This document shows, in pieces, positions 33,801 through 45,439 of a stretch of 64,000 nt of DNA. The stretch is taken from contig CM070578.1 in NCBI GenBank assembly GCA_036346355.1, positions 16,630,501 through 16,694,500 on the forward strand, written 5' to 3'. The notes below the pieces were generated by a model, which worked only from the letters and a program-made list of their open reading frames with translations, had not been told where the DNA came from and did no database searches. This DNA comes from Rhipidocladum racemiflorum (Eukaryota > Streptophyta > Magnoliopsida > Poales > Poaceae). A program made the position numbers and the translations under genes. Numbering within the stretch: the first letter of the stretch is position 1; each line of letters starts with the position of its first letter.

Positions 33801-34347
33801 AAACTTCTTGAAAAGTTATTTATGCTTTACTTATTTCTACTGCTTTCGAATCTACTTATATTACTTGTCAAAAGCTGTTTACCGCAAATATACCTTGAGC
33901 TATTCCTTTGTACTAAGCCATGCATATAGTATATTAGCTTGCATTCTCAGCATGACTTGTCGAGTACCAAGTACTCACCCTTGCCTCAACACAATCTCAG
34001 TTGAAGAGGAGATTACGCCAGCTTTGGAGGAGGAACTCCAAGAAGACCCGTCTACTTAGGGATGCGAGCCCAGTCAGTTGCCTGTGGTATACTGGATGGC
34101 GCCACGAAGTTTATTTGATTTTCCGCTGCTGCTATTTCTCTTTTAATAAGTTTCGCCTTGCAAGGCATATATTTGTAACTTGGCCATAAGGTCGAGTAAC
34201 CCTTTGATTATTTAAATAAAGTACTTTGATAGTATCGTATGGTATGATTGTGATATATACCGATGTTAAGACTGTGTGCACTAGCGCGTTCCTGGACTAG
34301 TGCTGAATACACAGAGGGTCCGGATTTGCAAATTCGGGGTCCCGACA
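30837..34347 (+). repeat. Right LTR of the complete gypsy element
   Basis: 3.5 kb, aligning end to end with 21667-25158. Shared modules lie at 33631-33640 (CTCTGCAGAG) and 33962-33976 (GAGTAC-caa-GTACTC). Differences from the left LTR are mainly 1-4-base changes and indels clustered at CTG/CAG and CG-rich spots; long intervening stretches are identical. Confidence 0.95.
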
Positions 34348-34352
34348 CCATA

Positions 34353-35686
34353 CCACTTCCACCACTGCCCGTCACGCCACCTTGTCCCAAGGGAAGGATG
34401 GCGAGCCATGTGCCGGGAGGGAGGGAGGGAGGGCACAGCCGTGTGCCGGGAGGGAGCCATTCACGCGCTCCGCTGTGCTCGATAGAGACTAGATGCGTGA
34501 GCGCGGTGTGGCACGCCACGCAAGTCGTTGCCCCACGCGAGGGTGTGTTGTTGTACCTACACGTTCGGTTGTGTGGATGTGCTTCCCTGCGAGCCGTCCG
34601 CTTCCTCTGGGTGCATGGGAGCCGTTCGCTTCTACAGAGCGCACACTACAGCAAGCGGTGAGTGAGGAGGAGCTTCACATATCAAGTGAGTAGGAGCCAG
34701 GTGATGTGACCACGATCGCTGTTCAGGAAACCCTCGTCTTTAATATATGAAGTATGACATCGTAGATATTGCGGTCTTCGCTGTTATATTTTTGAAAAAA
34801 AAATTGAGTATGGCAAAGGATTGAGTTGGGCCGGTATGGCACGGCACGGCGAACATGACGGGCCGTCGTGGCTCGGCATGATTTAGGCACGAAGCATAAT
34901 GGGTCTGTGTCTGACCGGCCCGGCGTAGTACGACGTTCAGCTCTAGGTGCAGCCATTGGCCCAGACCATAGGGAGAAGAAATTGCAGATAAATTAATGTG
35001 GCACACGAGGAGATTAATTATCTATATTAATAGCCATGGAGGTGGATGGGTGTGATAAAACAGCTGGTCTGGTTGTCTTCCGTATCTTTATCTAATAGAC
35101 TAAGCGCTCCTGTAACCCTTTGCTACCTACTAATTTGATGTAAGGTGAAACATTTCTTATGGCTATTTTGCTCATGAAACAGCAGGAAAAGCGCCGTGTT
35201 TCCGGTTGGAGATATATATACTCCAATGTGAAATATTGTTTTTATTCCATGATAGTTTATTCTTTGGCTCCAGAATTGAAAAAAAATACTAGATTTTGTT
35301 ACATCGTTCGCGTGATCTATGCTACTACTTAACTAAACATTCTCTTATATGATATTTGGGTGAACTTGCAACTACATGTTACTACTGGATTCGTTGCTTC
35401 CTATTGTTTTCTGTTTGACTGCAACATGATTGCTTCAGAAATGCTGCAAGTAGCTCCCACCTTAATGTTCGGTAAAATGTTTCTTTTCCTTTCTATAAAA
35501 ATATTTTAACTCCGTTTGACTCCATTTTTTCTAGAGGGCATACTTTTTTAAATGTTCTTATCCATAAATATAGGATTTATTTCATATTGCAATGTAAATT
35601 AGTGTGATGTTCCTTTTACACCCCTGATAAATATCCATATTTACAGATATTACCTACATACATGCAATGAATATAGTACTTAGATA
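34353..35686. other. Intergenic, no gene recognised
   Basis: 34415-34433 is a GGGA run with five G3 blocks. 34820-34960 has gggccgg/ccggccc words of hAT-MITE style. A short cattggcccagaccatagggagaagaaattgcag piece (about 34955-34988) is a diverged copy of the block repeated at 36038 and 60740. The remainder is AT-rich and featureless to me. Confidence 0.4.
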
Positions 35687-35810
35687 TAGGGGTGGGCAAG
35701 TTTTAATCAAACCGAAAACCGAACTGAACTGAATCGAATTAACAGAAAAAAATCGATTTTTTTTTCCGGTTCGGTTTGTATTTCAACTCTATTCGGTTTT
35801 CGGTACTCCC
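35687..35810. mobile_element. hAT-like element end
   Basis: Begins TAGGGGTGGGCAAG and continues with aaccgaa/ttcggtt words in both orientations, like the end at 5028. The opposite end and an 8-bp duplication were not found. Confidence 0.45.
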
Positions 35811-36003
35811 TCCGGCCCCCTCGCCTCCCGCCGTTGGTCTCCACAGCGGACGTCCTGCGAGGTGGACGACTGAGAGTTCGTGGACTGGAGGTCAGGAGTG
35901 ACGCCATATAGAGGCCGAGGAGGCCACCATCGAGCTCAGGGACGCCATAGGGAGGTGAAAGATCTCAGCTTGGATGCATTTCTTCGGTGAATTTTTCAAA
36001 TAG

Positions 36004-36335
36004 CTGACCGTGTTGTACTTTTGCTATGTAACCATTGGCCTAGATCATTGGGAGAAGAAATTGCAGATCATAAATGGGCTACATGAGGAGTTCAATTTCG
36101 TCTGTCACTCTAGCTTGCATCGTGTACCATATCCATGCATTACGACTAAACAGGAGTCAAATGGACGTGCTGTCTTAATATCCTTTCCTTTCCACGATAT
36201 GAACGTGGAAAACTAGCTAGCCACCTTCTAGTGAGTGTTGTAATTGCGGGGTAATGTCGATTCATCCTCTCATCTGCAACTGATGTACGGCAAGGCCCAT
36301 CAACACATTAACTCCAACTAGCCCGGCATTTACTA
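36004..36335. repeat. 332-bp block, identical to 60701-61032
   Basis: This block and 60701-61032 appear identical base for base by eye. One frame is open (YVTIGLDHWEKKLQIINGLH ... ISFPFHDMNVEN, stop at 36216) and further, diverged copies occur at about 34955 and 60250. I do not recognise the protein. Next to it (36350-36470) is a shuffled copy of 60496-60650, which in the other locus lies upstream of the block. Confidence 0.7.
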
Positions 36336-36667
36336 TAGGTCGCTCGCTCTAGCATTCCTATGAACGCAATACGTGGTTAGAGCGTCTTCTTCAATGGGCA
36401 CGAGTACGAGCTGATGATACCTGTGATGCTGATGACAATGGTGGCAATGTTTAGGTGGATGATAGATAACCCAGATGTTAGAGCTCACTCAGTGGTGGAG
36501 CCAGGAAAAAATATAGCTTGGGCAAATTTTGTTATAGCTAATATATTATGAATTGATCGATATGTGAACTAAAAGCAAGCTTAAACGCTAACACACATAT
36601 GATTATGTAAATCAAAACTAAAAGCATAAAACAATGGTAATACCTCTGTAAAGAAGCATATGTTGCT

Positions 36668-36794
36668 ATTTGCGTTGCAAATATACCCGTTCGGTATAAC
36701 TTACCATTAAGTCATTCAACCAATCATCAGTAATCTTGTTGCACAACTCAGTCTTTATAATATTCATTGCTGAAAAAGCTCAATCAACAGTTGC
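36668..36794 (-). pseudogene. hAT transposase C-terminal fragment (TTF-type)
   Basis: The minus strand reads ATVD, a stop, then AFSAMNIIKTELCNKITDDW and LNDLMVSYTERVYLQRK, a stop. This is the hAT dimerisation end in TTF-type zinc-finger transposase-like proteins (usual form ER-FSAMK-IKT-LRN-M-D-WLND-LV-YIE). In-frame stops and the lack of upstream domains show it is a relic. The following agctatattttttcctggctccaccactga (36513-36485) is a usual 3' neighbour of this family. Confidence 0.65.
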
Positions 36795-36809
36795 CGATTT
36801 TTTTTTTTT

Positions 36810-36955
36810 TAATTCAAACGGTCGGAGACCCTTAAAATTTAAAAAAAACCAATTTTTTTTTAAAATTTAAGCGGAGCGAGACCGCTGAAATTGGAGATAA
36901 AAAAATCCAACGGACGAAGACCGCTGGAAATTGGAGTAAAAAATAAATAAAAAAT
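36810..36955. repeat. About 42-bp tandem repeat, 3 imperfect units
   Basis: Units share the core acgg(a)cg(a/g)agaccgctg(g)aaattggag followed by an A-rich tail. They lie between the hAT relic and the COG2-containing duplicated segment. Confidence 0.55.
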
Positions 36956-37069
36956 TTCAGTGGATGTTGTGCGCTATATATTATTGTTTAGGAGTCATTT
37001 TTGAAATTTATTTCGGGGAGTAACTTAAATACGCAAATAATTACAGCAAAAAGGCTAGATTAGGGGGGG

Positions 37070-37560
37070 GGGATTCGGCTCGAGGCAACGACTACTCTGC
37101 CCCTCCCCTGGCGGCGACAAGTCCAGAGACCTGGAGGAGGCGAGGCTGCGCTGCTTCACCGGTCTGTCCAGCGCTGCCACTCGGTCCCGTGCCTTGGAGG
37201 AGGAGAGACGCTCCATCGCTTCATCCCCGTGCCGCCGACTGGATCGATCTCCGAACCCACCGTCCGTGGCTACCTCCCGGCGCTGAACCCTCTGCCAGGG
37301 CGGAGATCTCGCTGTGGCGCCCCAGCTGCAGCCGACGGACCTCTTCGGTGAGTCCATCGAGGCTTACCCGCCCTGGTTAAGCCGAGGCCTTCCTATGTGC
37401 CGACTTCGATCCGACGCCCTCGTCTCCAAGCTTCGCTTCCTACGTGCCCCTCGAGGCGTCGCCGCCGAGCCCGCTCCCACCTTGCCGCCCTCCGTTGAGC
37501 TCGCCGACCACATCAACCGCGACTATGCCGACATATCGCCCTCATTGCCGATTCAAATTT
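37070..37560 (+). pseudogene. COG2: COG2 exon 1 pseudogene, copy 1
   Basis: From 37314: MAPQLQPTDLFGESIEAYPP and WL, the N-terminal signature of plant COG2 (LFG-P-EA-PPW). A frameshift then scrambles the frame, but the COG2 sequence goes on in another phase and returns as ELADHINRDYADIS near 37496-37537. Upstream 37080-37310 is GC-rich 5' sequence shared with the 61-kb copy. Many small indels separate it from that copy, and a G10 run at 37063-37072 replaces gggg in the other. The exon ends abruptly into AT-rich palindromic-repeat sequence. Confidence 0.7.
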
Positions 37561-37655
37561 TTTTAAAAATAATATGTTTTTAAATTACGTAAATAGCATG
37601 CGGAATCAAAAAATCGCAAAAATACCCACTTGTCGCCATTTGAATTGGCGACAGG

Positions 37656-38234
37656 TCTGTTACCATCAAAAATAAATATCCTCTACCCCGGATCGATGAT
37701 CTTTTCGATCAATTAACGGGCGCCCAAATCTTCTCCAAAATTGATCTCAGACATGGGTATTATCAATTAAAAATCCGACCGGAGGATATTCCTAAAACAG
37801 CCTTTACCACTGTTACGGCTTATATGAATATGTCGTAATGTTCTTCTGACTTACAAATGCTCCAAATTAGCTTTATGAGCTTAATGAATAAAGTCTTTAT
37901 GGAGTATCTTGATAAGTTCGTAGTGGTATTCATAGATGATATTCTCATCTACTCCAAGAATGAAGAAGATCATACCCAACATCTCAGATATGGTTCTTGA
38001 GAAACTCCGATAACATAAGTTATATGCCAAATTTGAGAAATGTGAATTTTGGTTGAAGGAAGTTGCCTTCCTCAGCACATCCTTTCCAAAGGTGGAATTT
38101 CTGTTGATCCCAAAGAAAGTTCAAGCAGTCCAAAACCGGAGCAACCAAAATCTGTTCCTCAAATCCAAGTTTCCTCGGTTTAGCGAGGATATTATCGCCG
38201 CTTTATCGAAAACTTCTCCAAGATCGCTAAACCT
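37656..38234 (+). pseudogene. pol: RT remnant of the truncated gypsy element
   Basis: Pieces in several frames: SKIDLRHGYYQLKIRPEDIP, the catalytic VVVFIDDILIYSKN (about 37921-37962), then diverged thumb sequence with indels. Truncated at its 5' end and not functional. Confidence 0.78.
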
Positions 38235-38750
38235 TTGACTCAGCTCTTGAAGAAAGAAAAGAAATATGAATGGACTCCTAATCACGAAGCAAGTTTTCTG
38301 GAATTAAAGAAACGGTTAACCACAACCCCAGTGCTGGTGTTACCCGACGTTCATAAGAGCTTCGATGTCTATTGCGATGCTTCACGCAATGGTCTTGGCT
38401 GCGTGTTGATGCAAGAGATGAAAGTCGTAGCTTATGCTTCTCGTCAGCTTCGACCTCATGAACTTAATTATCCAACTCATGATCTGGAGCTAGCTGCTGT
38501 AGTGCATGCCCTAAAAATCTGGCGTCACTATCTTATTGGAAACAAGTGTGACATCTACACAGATCATAAAAGCTTAAAGTACTTCTTTACTCAGCCAGAT
38601 CTTAATCTGCGGCAAAGGAGATGGCTAGAGCTAATAAAGGATTACGACCTTAGTATTCATTACCATCCTGGTAAAGCTAATGTCTTAGCAGATGCTCTAA
38701 TACGTAAACTTCATTGTATGACGGTGTCACTACACCGATCAATCAATTAG
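38235..38750 (+). CDS. pol: RNase H part of pol (open fragment)
   Basis: 171 residues: SFDVYCDASRNGLGCVLMQE (first catalytic Asp), YPTHDLELAAVVHALKIWRH (Glu), DIYTDHKSLKYFFTQPDLNL (Asp) and HYHPGKANVLADALIRK (final Asp region). All expected RNase H acidic residues are visible. The frame breaks just before the integrase. Confidence 0.82.
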   Translation: MTQLLKKEKKYEWTPNHEASFLELKKRLTTTPVLVLPDVHKSFDVYCDASRNGLGCVLMQEMKVVAYASRQLRPHELNYPTHDLELAAVVHALKIWRHYLIGNKCDIYTDHKSLKYFFTQPDLNLRQRRWLELIKDYDLSIHYHPGKANVLADALIRKLHCMTVSLHRSIN

Positions 38751-38856
38751 TAAAGGAGTTCCGTGCTTAATTTGGGAATTGTTGAAAAAGGATTTGTTGC
38801 TAATCTTCAAATGCAACCAAATCTGAAAACCCAAATTAAGATGGCTCAATCTAAAG

Positions 38857-40248
38857 ATGAGACCATATCTAAAAATCCGAGAAGATATGCCACTCGAGGT
38901 TGAATCAGGATTTTCGGAAAACTCGGATGGTATACTCTCATTCAAGAATCGAATCTATGTTCCTAATGATCCAACAATCAAAAACTTGATCTTGAGTGAA
39001 GCCCATGAATCACCTCTATCTATCCATCCTGGTAGTACGAAGATGTATCAAGATCTAAAAAGGGAGTATTGGTGGCCCGGCATGAAAAAGGAAATCGCCG
39101 AATATGTTGCAAAATGTGACAAATGTCAGCGAGTAAAAGCCGAGCACCAACGCCCAACTGGTCTTCTTCGACCCCTTGAAATTCCAGTATGGAAGTGGGA
39201 CGATATCTGTATGGATTTCATTATCGGTCTGCCAAGAACCAGAAAAGGACATGATTCCGTATGGGTTATTGTTGACCGACTGACTAAAGTTGCTCACTTC
39301 ATTCCAGTTAAAACCACCTATCCAAGTCCTAAGCTTGCTGAGCTGTATTTGGAAAACATTGTTCGTCTTCATGGAGTTCCTAAGACTATTGTGTCCGATC
39401 GTGGATCCCAGTTTACCTCTCGTTTCTGGAAAAGTTTGCATACTCTATTCGGGACAAAGCTGAATTTCAGTACGGCTTATCACCCCTAATCAGATGGACA
39501 AACTGAGCGGACCAATCAAACTTTAGAGGACATGCTGAGAGCTTGTGTGCTATCTTATGGCACGATTTGGGAGAAAAGCCTACCCTTTGCTGAATTCTCT
39601 TATAATAATAGCTTTCAAGCCAGTCTTCAAATGTCCCCTTTTGAAGCACTTTATGGAAGAAAGTGCCGAACCCCTCTCTTTTGGTCTGAAACTGGAGAAA
39701 GAAATTTCTTCGGCCCGGATATTATCCAAGAAGCCCAAGAGCAAGTTGACATGATTAGGAGTCGACTCAAGGAAGCTCAATCACGTCAGAAGAGTTACGC
39801 CGACAATCGTCGACGTGAATTAAGCTTTGAAGTCGGAGATCATGTCTACTTAAAAGTTTCTCCTCTTCGCGGAGTTCGCCGTTTCCAAATCCGCGGGAAA
39901 CTAGCCCCTCGATACATTGGACCGTTTCCAATTATCGAGAAGATGGGGGATATGGCATATAAGTTGGAGCTGCCACCCCGTTTGTCGGAAGTTCATAATG
40001 TCTTCCATGTATCTCAACTCAAGAAATGTCTTCGTGTGCTGACTGATCTCGCTAATCTCGACGATCTCGATCTTCAACCTGATCTATCTTATCGAGAACG
40101 ACCTATTTGCATTCTTGAAGAAGCTGAATGGCACACAAGAAACAAGATCCACAGAATGTTGAAGGTTCAGTGGAGTAATCATACTGAAGAAGAAGCCACG
40201 TGGGAGCGTGAGGATCATCTCATGAAAGAATTTCCAGACTTCTTTTAG
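38857..40248 (+). pseudogene. pol: Integrase and chromodomain-like tail, one internal stop
   Basis: One frame throughout: zinc-binding HESPLSIHPGSTKMYQDLKR and CDKCQRVKAEH, core WKWDDICMDFIIGLPRTRKG, SDRGSQFTSRFW, then HP, a TAA stop (39487-39489) where gypsy integrases have Q of HPQTDGQTER, then catalytic-Glu region TERTNQTLEDMLRA and on to the chromodomain-like end VQWSNHTEEEATWEREDHLM (stop at 40246-40248). Apart from that single stop it is intact, better preserved than the complete element at 25-31 kb. Confidence 0.85.
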
Positions 40249-40303
40249 CTTTCCTTAGTTCTCGCAAATCTCGAGGACTAGATTTTTGTAAGGGGGGTAG
40301 ATC

Positions 40304-43300
40304 TGTAAAATCCTCAAATTTATAAAGTAATAAAAACCAAATATTAAAATGATGAATAATGTTCTTGTGCATTCTTTGATTTTGTGTGACATTAGTTAAT
40401 GGATTAAAGCTTGTAATGCTTATTTGAACCATGGTAAAGAAGGAAAAAGAGAAAATATCAAATGGTAAAATGGTAAGAAATGAAAATTACTATGGTAAAT
40501 TTTCTAGGTGACCAGGCCAAGCCCTAGAATCGTCTTTAGCTGGTCAAAAGGCCTTGTGAAAGCATTTAAGTGTGGAGAAAACCATTTTAAACTAGCAACT
40601 CTATCCCGACCAGATCAGTGTCAGATTTATGGAGTAATGCGTGATGCATTCTAGACCTTAGGATTTTTACCTTGTGATCTTAGCTGCTTCACCTTCACCC
40701 ACAAAAATTTATAAAAATTATTAAGTAGTTTAACTATGTGTTTGTATTTAATCAAAGCAGACTTGCAATTCTGCAAGAATCAGTAAAAGAATTATAGAGA
40801 AATAAATAATGCTATTTTAATGTTGAAATTTTTATTGTAGATCCATATTGTATAAACTCATCTTCAGTAAAAATTTAAAAATAAATAGGTTGATTTAGTC
40901 CTTCAAACAATCAAAACCGAAGTAAATATCTTGTGCAAGTCGGCATGTCGTAATTATTAAAAATAAATGGTAGATCTTCTTAACCTAAAAATTTTACCTA
41001 GTATAGATAACTTACCCCTTCACTTATTCAAAAAGTTTCAAAAATCTGGGGCGAAATGACCGATTTAATTAATTTGGTCTCTGCTGCCTGGAGGAAACAC
41101 CCTAGAACCCTCTTTTGCTCTTACGTGTGGGGCTACGTGTGCAATGACTCTTGATCGGTCCAAGCACCAGAGGAGCTGCCGACAGGACCCAGAGCCACCT
41201 GGCCCACGCGTCATCCTCCCATTCCCTCCTCTCTCTCTCTCTCTTCTCTCTCTGCCTTGTGGACCCCGAAGGCCAGAGCCTTCTTCTTCCTCTCATCTCC
41301 ATCTCTCTCTCTCGTTCTCTCTGTTGTCGGCGAGGACGCCGAACCGCCTCTGGGTTTGTCCCATTTACGCCGCAACTCCTCGCGCCTCGCGCCTGCACTG
41401 TGATGGTGTCACTACACCTGCACTGCACCACTCGATGGACTTGACCTAGCTGGAAGGAAAGCTCCAGAGAACGCCCTAGTTGGCCGCCGCCACCTTCTTC
41501 GTTGCCCAAACCATAGGAGTCATCCTTCGCTTCTATTTAAGCACCCACCGGGTACGTAGTGACCTCCTCAATCCATCACGCACCACCATTTCTCCCTTAA
41601 CGCCCGGAACCATCCAGGCCGAAGCGTTCTTCTCCATTGCCGGCAAGACCCGATTTGGGGGTAACCTCAAATTCGTGCATCTCGGTAAGGGCGCGTCCAA
41701 ATTGATTGATTTTGGAGCATCTCTAGGTGCTGACGAACCTTATGCGCATCTTCTTTCAGCCCGAAACGACCCGAGGAGACCCCGTACCGTGCGCCTTACC
41801 GCCGCCATTGACGCCGCACGGTGAGAACACCACCCGGCCACCCATCCTTCAATCCAAGAGCTCGAGTAGAGTTACTAGGACCCCTTGAAGCTTACGCACA
41901 TGACCTTCAAGCTCAAAAAGCCCCGTAGCGCCGCCGCACCTTGCGCCACCGTGAGCTTCCGCCGGTCCTCGTCGCGGAACCAATTTCCCCGAGCACTACC
42001 CATGTATAAGCAGTCCCCTAGGTCCATCATGATCTAGTGATGCCGTAGGAACCTACCAAAACCGATCGACATCGCCGGAGGACCGCCGGCGAGGCCGTCG
42101 GCCATCTCCCCTGCGCCGTGACACTATCGCGCGGGCCCGGGTGGTCAGCCACACGAGGGTTTGTTCTCACAGCCGAGCCAACCTTCGCTGCCATGTGGGC
42201 CACCCGTGTTAGTCTCTCGTGCGTTCTTGCGCCTCTCGCTACCACGCGGGCCCTCGGCCAAATTTCATGCTACCATAGGCGCTGGCGCCGACATCGCCCG
42301 CTGGCTAATCGTCGGCAGCGGCTCAATTCAAAAGCCACCCCGCGCCAATGCCCAAAGTACGTTTTCCTTTAAGGAAAACATATTTCCTATTTTTTTTAAT
42401 TTTTCTGATTTATATGAACCGAATAGATTCAAACTGTTGTATCTTCTAAACTATAGCTTCAAATTGAATGGAACAAATTTCTAAATTCATTATAAATCAT
42501 GTAGTTTCATAATATCCAAAAATATTTGATGCTTGTTTAGTAAATTAAATTTGAATTATAAAGTTTGAATATGTACCATATAGAATTTTTGCAAACTAAG
42601 TCCAAATTGAGTGAAACTAATTTTGTTTGAATCCTTGGGTCAAGTACTATCCAACTATGTGATTAGATTTAAATTTGAAGTTATTTTGTGAACTTTTCTT
42701 ATTGAGATTGAATACTATATAGAAAATCAGTATATTGGTTATAACTTACTCAAAAATGATCCAAATGGAATGAAACTTGTTTCATTGTGTTAATAACATT
42801 ATTTAGGACCAGTTAGTAAGATAAAAGTTAGGATGTACCATATTACTTTCATTTGACTTGATTAAGGTTGCTTATATACTAACTAATATTAGTGCAATTA
42901 ACTCTACACCTGAAAATGAATTTCTTTGTATTCAATTTTTCAATCTTAGCTTCCTGAATTGTATATTAAAATGAAATAATACATAAAGAAAGGTAGTCAA
43001 GTTGTATGTCATTAAGCTTTTGTCCTTAGGACCAAAATCTTATAACTTAACTAATACATGAAATAATGATTGATGTTGATGACTTGATTGTTTTGGAGTG
43101 ATTTCATTTGAATCTTTCAACTGCTATCCTTGTTGTTCATGTATTTGCTTCTTTTATCGATATTGAAGTATTCTATTTGCCATGTTCTTAATCGACGTAT
43201 AGACGCTGAGACTACCGACTTCGTCGTCGACGATTTATTAATCGATCCAAATTTATACCATCGAGGAGCAAGGCAAGCACCCCCTTTGAGCATTTTGAAC

Positions 43301-44923
43301 CCAGATTTCATAATCAATTAAAATGTGATTAAGAATCTTCCTGCATGCTTATATTTCGATAAATCCTTATTTTGTGATACTTGGTAGATATTAACCCAAA
43401 TTGATGGATTCCCTTAATCACATGGACATACGATCTGTAAAAACCCTAGGAATGGTTAAGTTCATTAAATTGGGTATAATCGCTATTAATCTGCATATGC
43501 TTAGCATCGCTTTAGATTAATGTCGGAAACATTTACACCCACACATCATTCTTTATGAATCTTTTATGATTCATTTAAGCGATAAAAGGATACTGGTAGT
43601 TTGATAAAAATGAAAATAAAACTACTGTTTTGACGTGGGTGATCATTGGCAATAGCCGGTTGTACATGTTTTAACGTGTACGTAGCTAGGGTGGAGTTAT
43701 CGCCCATGTCACTTTAAGGATCGAACGTAGTGTTGCATGATCCAAGTATATCGTACATCCACAAGTACTGGACTGGGACAGTCTTAACTTATTAAATTAT
43801 TTGGGAATTAGCTTTGCACATTGGTAGGCAGTTGTAGCACGGGCATTCCGGGTATAGGTTTGCTCGAGGGAGGTGTCATCACCAAGGTGTTGGCATCTGC
43901 CGTTGTAACGATGTACGCTTGGCTATGAATTGGGGCTGTTGTTGTACCATTTGAGCCACGGGCTCCTGAATACTATTGCTTCACCGTTTGTTTGCTTCCA
44001 TCATAGTCAGGAGTAACGTCATTGGGCTAGTGCAAAGTTAAGGTTCAAGTAATCGAACAGTTTCGTTATGAACTCCTCGCGGACATACCAAAGGAAGTGT
44101 GTCTTATAGCTTGCAAAAAGGGAGAACATATCTTGTGGGTAAAGCTGTACAACTCTGCAGAGTCTAAAACTATTCGAATAGCCGTATCCACGATCATGGA
44201 TGACTTGGCTAACCAGCACTAGTTAAATGTTTTCTATTTCCAAAAACCTGTTTAAATGCTTTGGAAATGATTCATATCTGTTTAAATGTCACTTATTGAT
44301 ATACTGAATTGTTAAGACCAGGGAGGGTCTTGTTCGTTATTTTACTCACAAAGGGTCGTGAGTAAAAATGTTATTATCCTTTTTATTACTTGATATGTCA
44401 ATTACTTATCAAACCGTCTTAAATTTTATTTACGCTTTCCATTACTATTCAGTATTTACAATTCAAATTCTTGCTTTCCGCAAAACAACCGTAGAAACCC
44501 ACTTTCCATTCAGCTTGCATATACTCCAGGTTTTGCAAACACTACAAAGTCTTGCGAGTACCAATGTACTCAACTTGCTTCCACAATGTTTTTAGGTGAA
44601 GAAGAAGAATACCCTGTCGATTTATAACATTAATGAAGAACTCGTTATTTATGGCGATGACTGTCCTCTCTAAGTTCATCTCGTCTGTTGCCTGTGGAAT
44701 TTTGGGCTAGTTGGCAAACAATGAGATGTGGTTTTATTTCTGCTACTTTTGGTTATGTAATATTACTATCAAACACCTGATGTAATAAAAGTTTGAACTT
44801 GTGTATGGCTGTAATTTCAAATTGTGTTGGTGCGTGCCAGCCACTGATCATGGGAATGGCACGGAATGCACTTTAGAACCTTGTTTTTATGTTACACTGT
44901 GGCATAAAAATGAGGGTCTCACA
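40304..44923 (+). repeat. 3' LTR, family B (4.6 kb)
   Basis: TGTAAAATCC ... GAGGGTCTCACA. TATA-like ctatttaagc at about 41534-41543. GC-rich leader 41190-42350. Modules: CTCTGCAGAG (44153-44162), ACTCAC-n8-GTGAGT (44344-44363), GAGTAC-caat-GTACTC (44556-44571) and tctgttgcctgtgg (44685-44698). It provides the empty-site reference for the CACTA, Helitron and solo-LTR insertions in the 5.5-16.4 kb copy. No coding sequence is seen. Confidence 0.85.
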
Positions 44924-44928
44924 TCTCT

Positions 44929-45182
44929 GCCGACTAAATTTTTGTCCACGCATACAAGTGATCGATATGTCATTGCCAACAGTCTTCTTATCCCTGCATA
45001 TAGACGCATGTATATGTCCAAATTTGCAAGCTTTAACCGATCATAATGCTGAATTTTGTTTCATGTTCGAAAAGTTGCTCTGACTTGTCAACTGATGGCC
45101 ATCTAGAATTTTTTCATCAATGTTACCGTTAAAGCAAGTTTTATTTGTGTTTTCGAATTTGTATCGATCATCATTTCATTGT
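44929..45182 (+). other. COG2 intron-like segment, duplicated at 61827-62078
   Basis: Non-coding AT-rich sequence (gccgactaaatttttgtcc...tttcattgt) nearly identical in both copies. It lies directly left of the copia 3' LTR, ending in the target pentamer attgt. The complementary right side (attgt, then sequence leading into a COG2 exon) is at 17087-17157, so this is best read as COG2 intron. Confidence 0.6.
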
Positions 45183-45323
45183 TGTTATAAATAGCACTTG
45201 TATACAATATGAGGCCAATGGGCCGGTATATATACATGTACAAGAGGGTATAGAAGGAAAGCCTAATATCTATACAAGGCAATAGCAATCTCCTATATTA
45301 GGTAACTAGGATATTGTCTAACA
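45183..45323 (-). repeat. 141-bp copia 3' LTR (copy 1)
   Basis: Same length and nearly the same sequence as 62079-62219 and 16946-17086. On the minus strand it is preceded by a purine-rich ...gtttgaggcgg tract, the polypurine site of the element in 45324-47030. Confidence 0.85.
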
Positions 45324-45439
45324 CCGCCTCAAACTCATGGTGGATCTACAACATTTAGTTTGGAGACATAAAAATTACGATGAGCTCTAGTTTGTGTCTT
45401 CGTGAAGAGATCTCGCTAATCAAGCTGAAGGTGCATACT

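Larger units (their letters stand above)
21662..34352 (+). mobile_element. Complete Ty3/gypsy element, chromodomain (Tekay/Del) type
   Basis: Element 21667-34347 (12.7 kb) with 5-bp duplication ccata at 21662-21666 and 34348-34352. LTRs are 21667-25158 and 30837-34347 (about 3.5 kb each, TG...CA). A Met-tRNA primer site follows the left LTR, and a purine tract aaggggggga precedes the right LTR (30823-30832). Gene order is gag, protease, RT, RNase H, integrase and C-terminal chromodomain-like region, the chromovirus layout. All coding frames are broken by small indels, so as written it cannot be autonomous. The nearly intact structure and similar LTRs suggest a young insertion. Confidence 0.95.
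37656..44923 (+). mobile_element. 5'-truncated gypsy element with intact 3' LTR
   Basis: Starts abruptly inside RT (KNKYPLPRIDDLFDQLTGA) and ends with a full 3' LTR (40304-44923, 4.6 kb). A purine tract aaggggggtag (40290-40300) precedes the LTR. It sits inside a segment that is uninterrupted near 61.7-61.83 kb, so it was inserted after, or lost its left half during, the duplication. Left LTR, gag, protease and RT N-terminus are missing, and no target duplication can be checked. Confidence 0.85.

Noticed and set aside
36004..36216. BURP-domain-like reading of the 332-bp block
   Set aside because: Only a loose CH...PYP resemblance; the spacing and other BURP histidines are missing, so no family is assigned.
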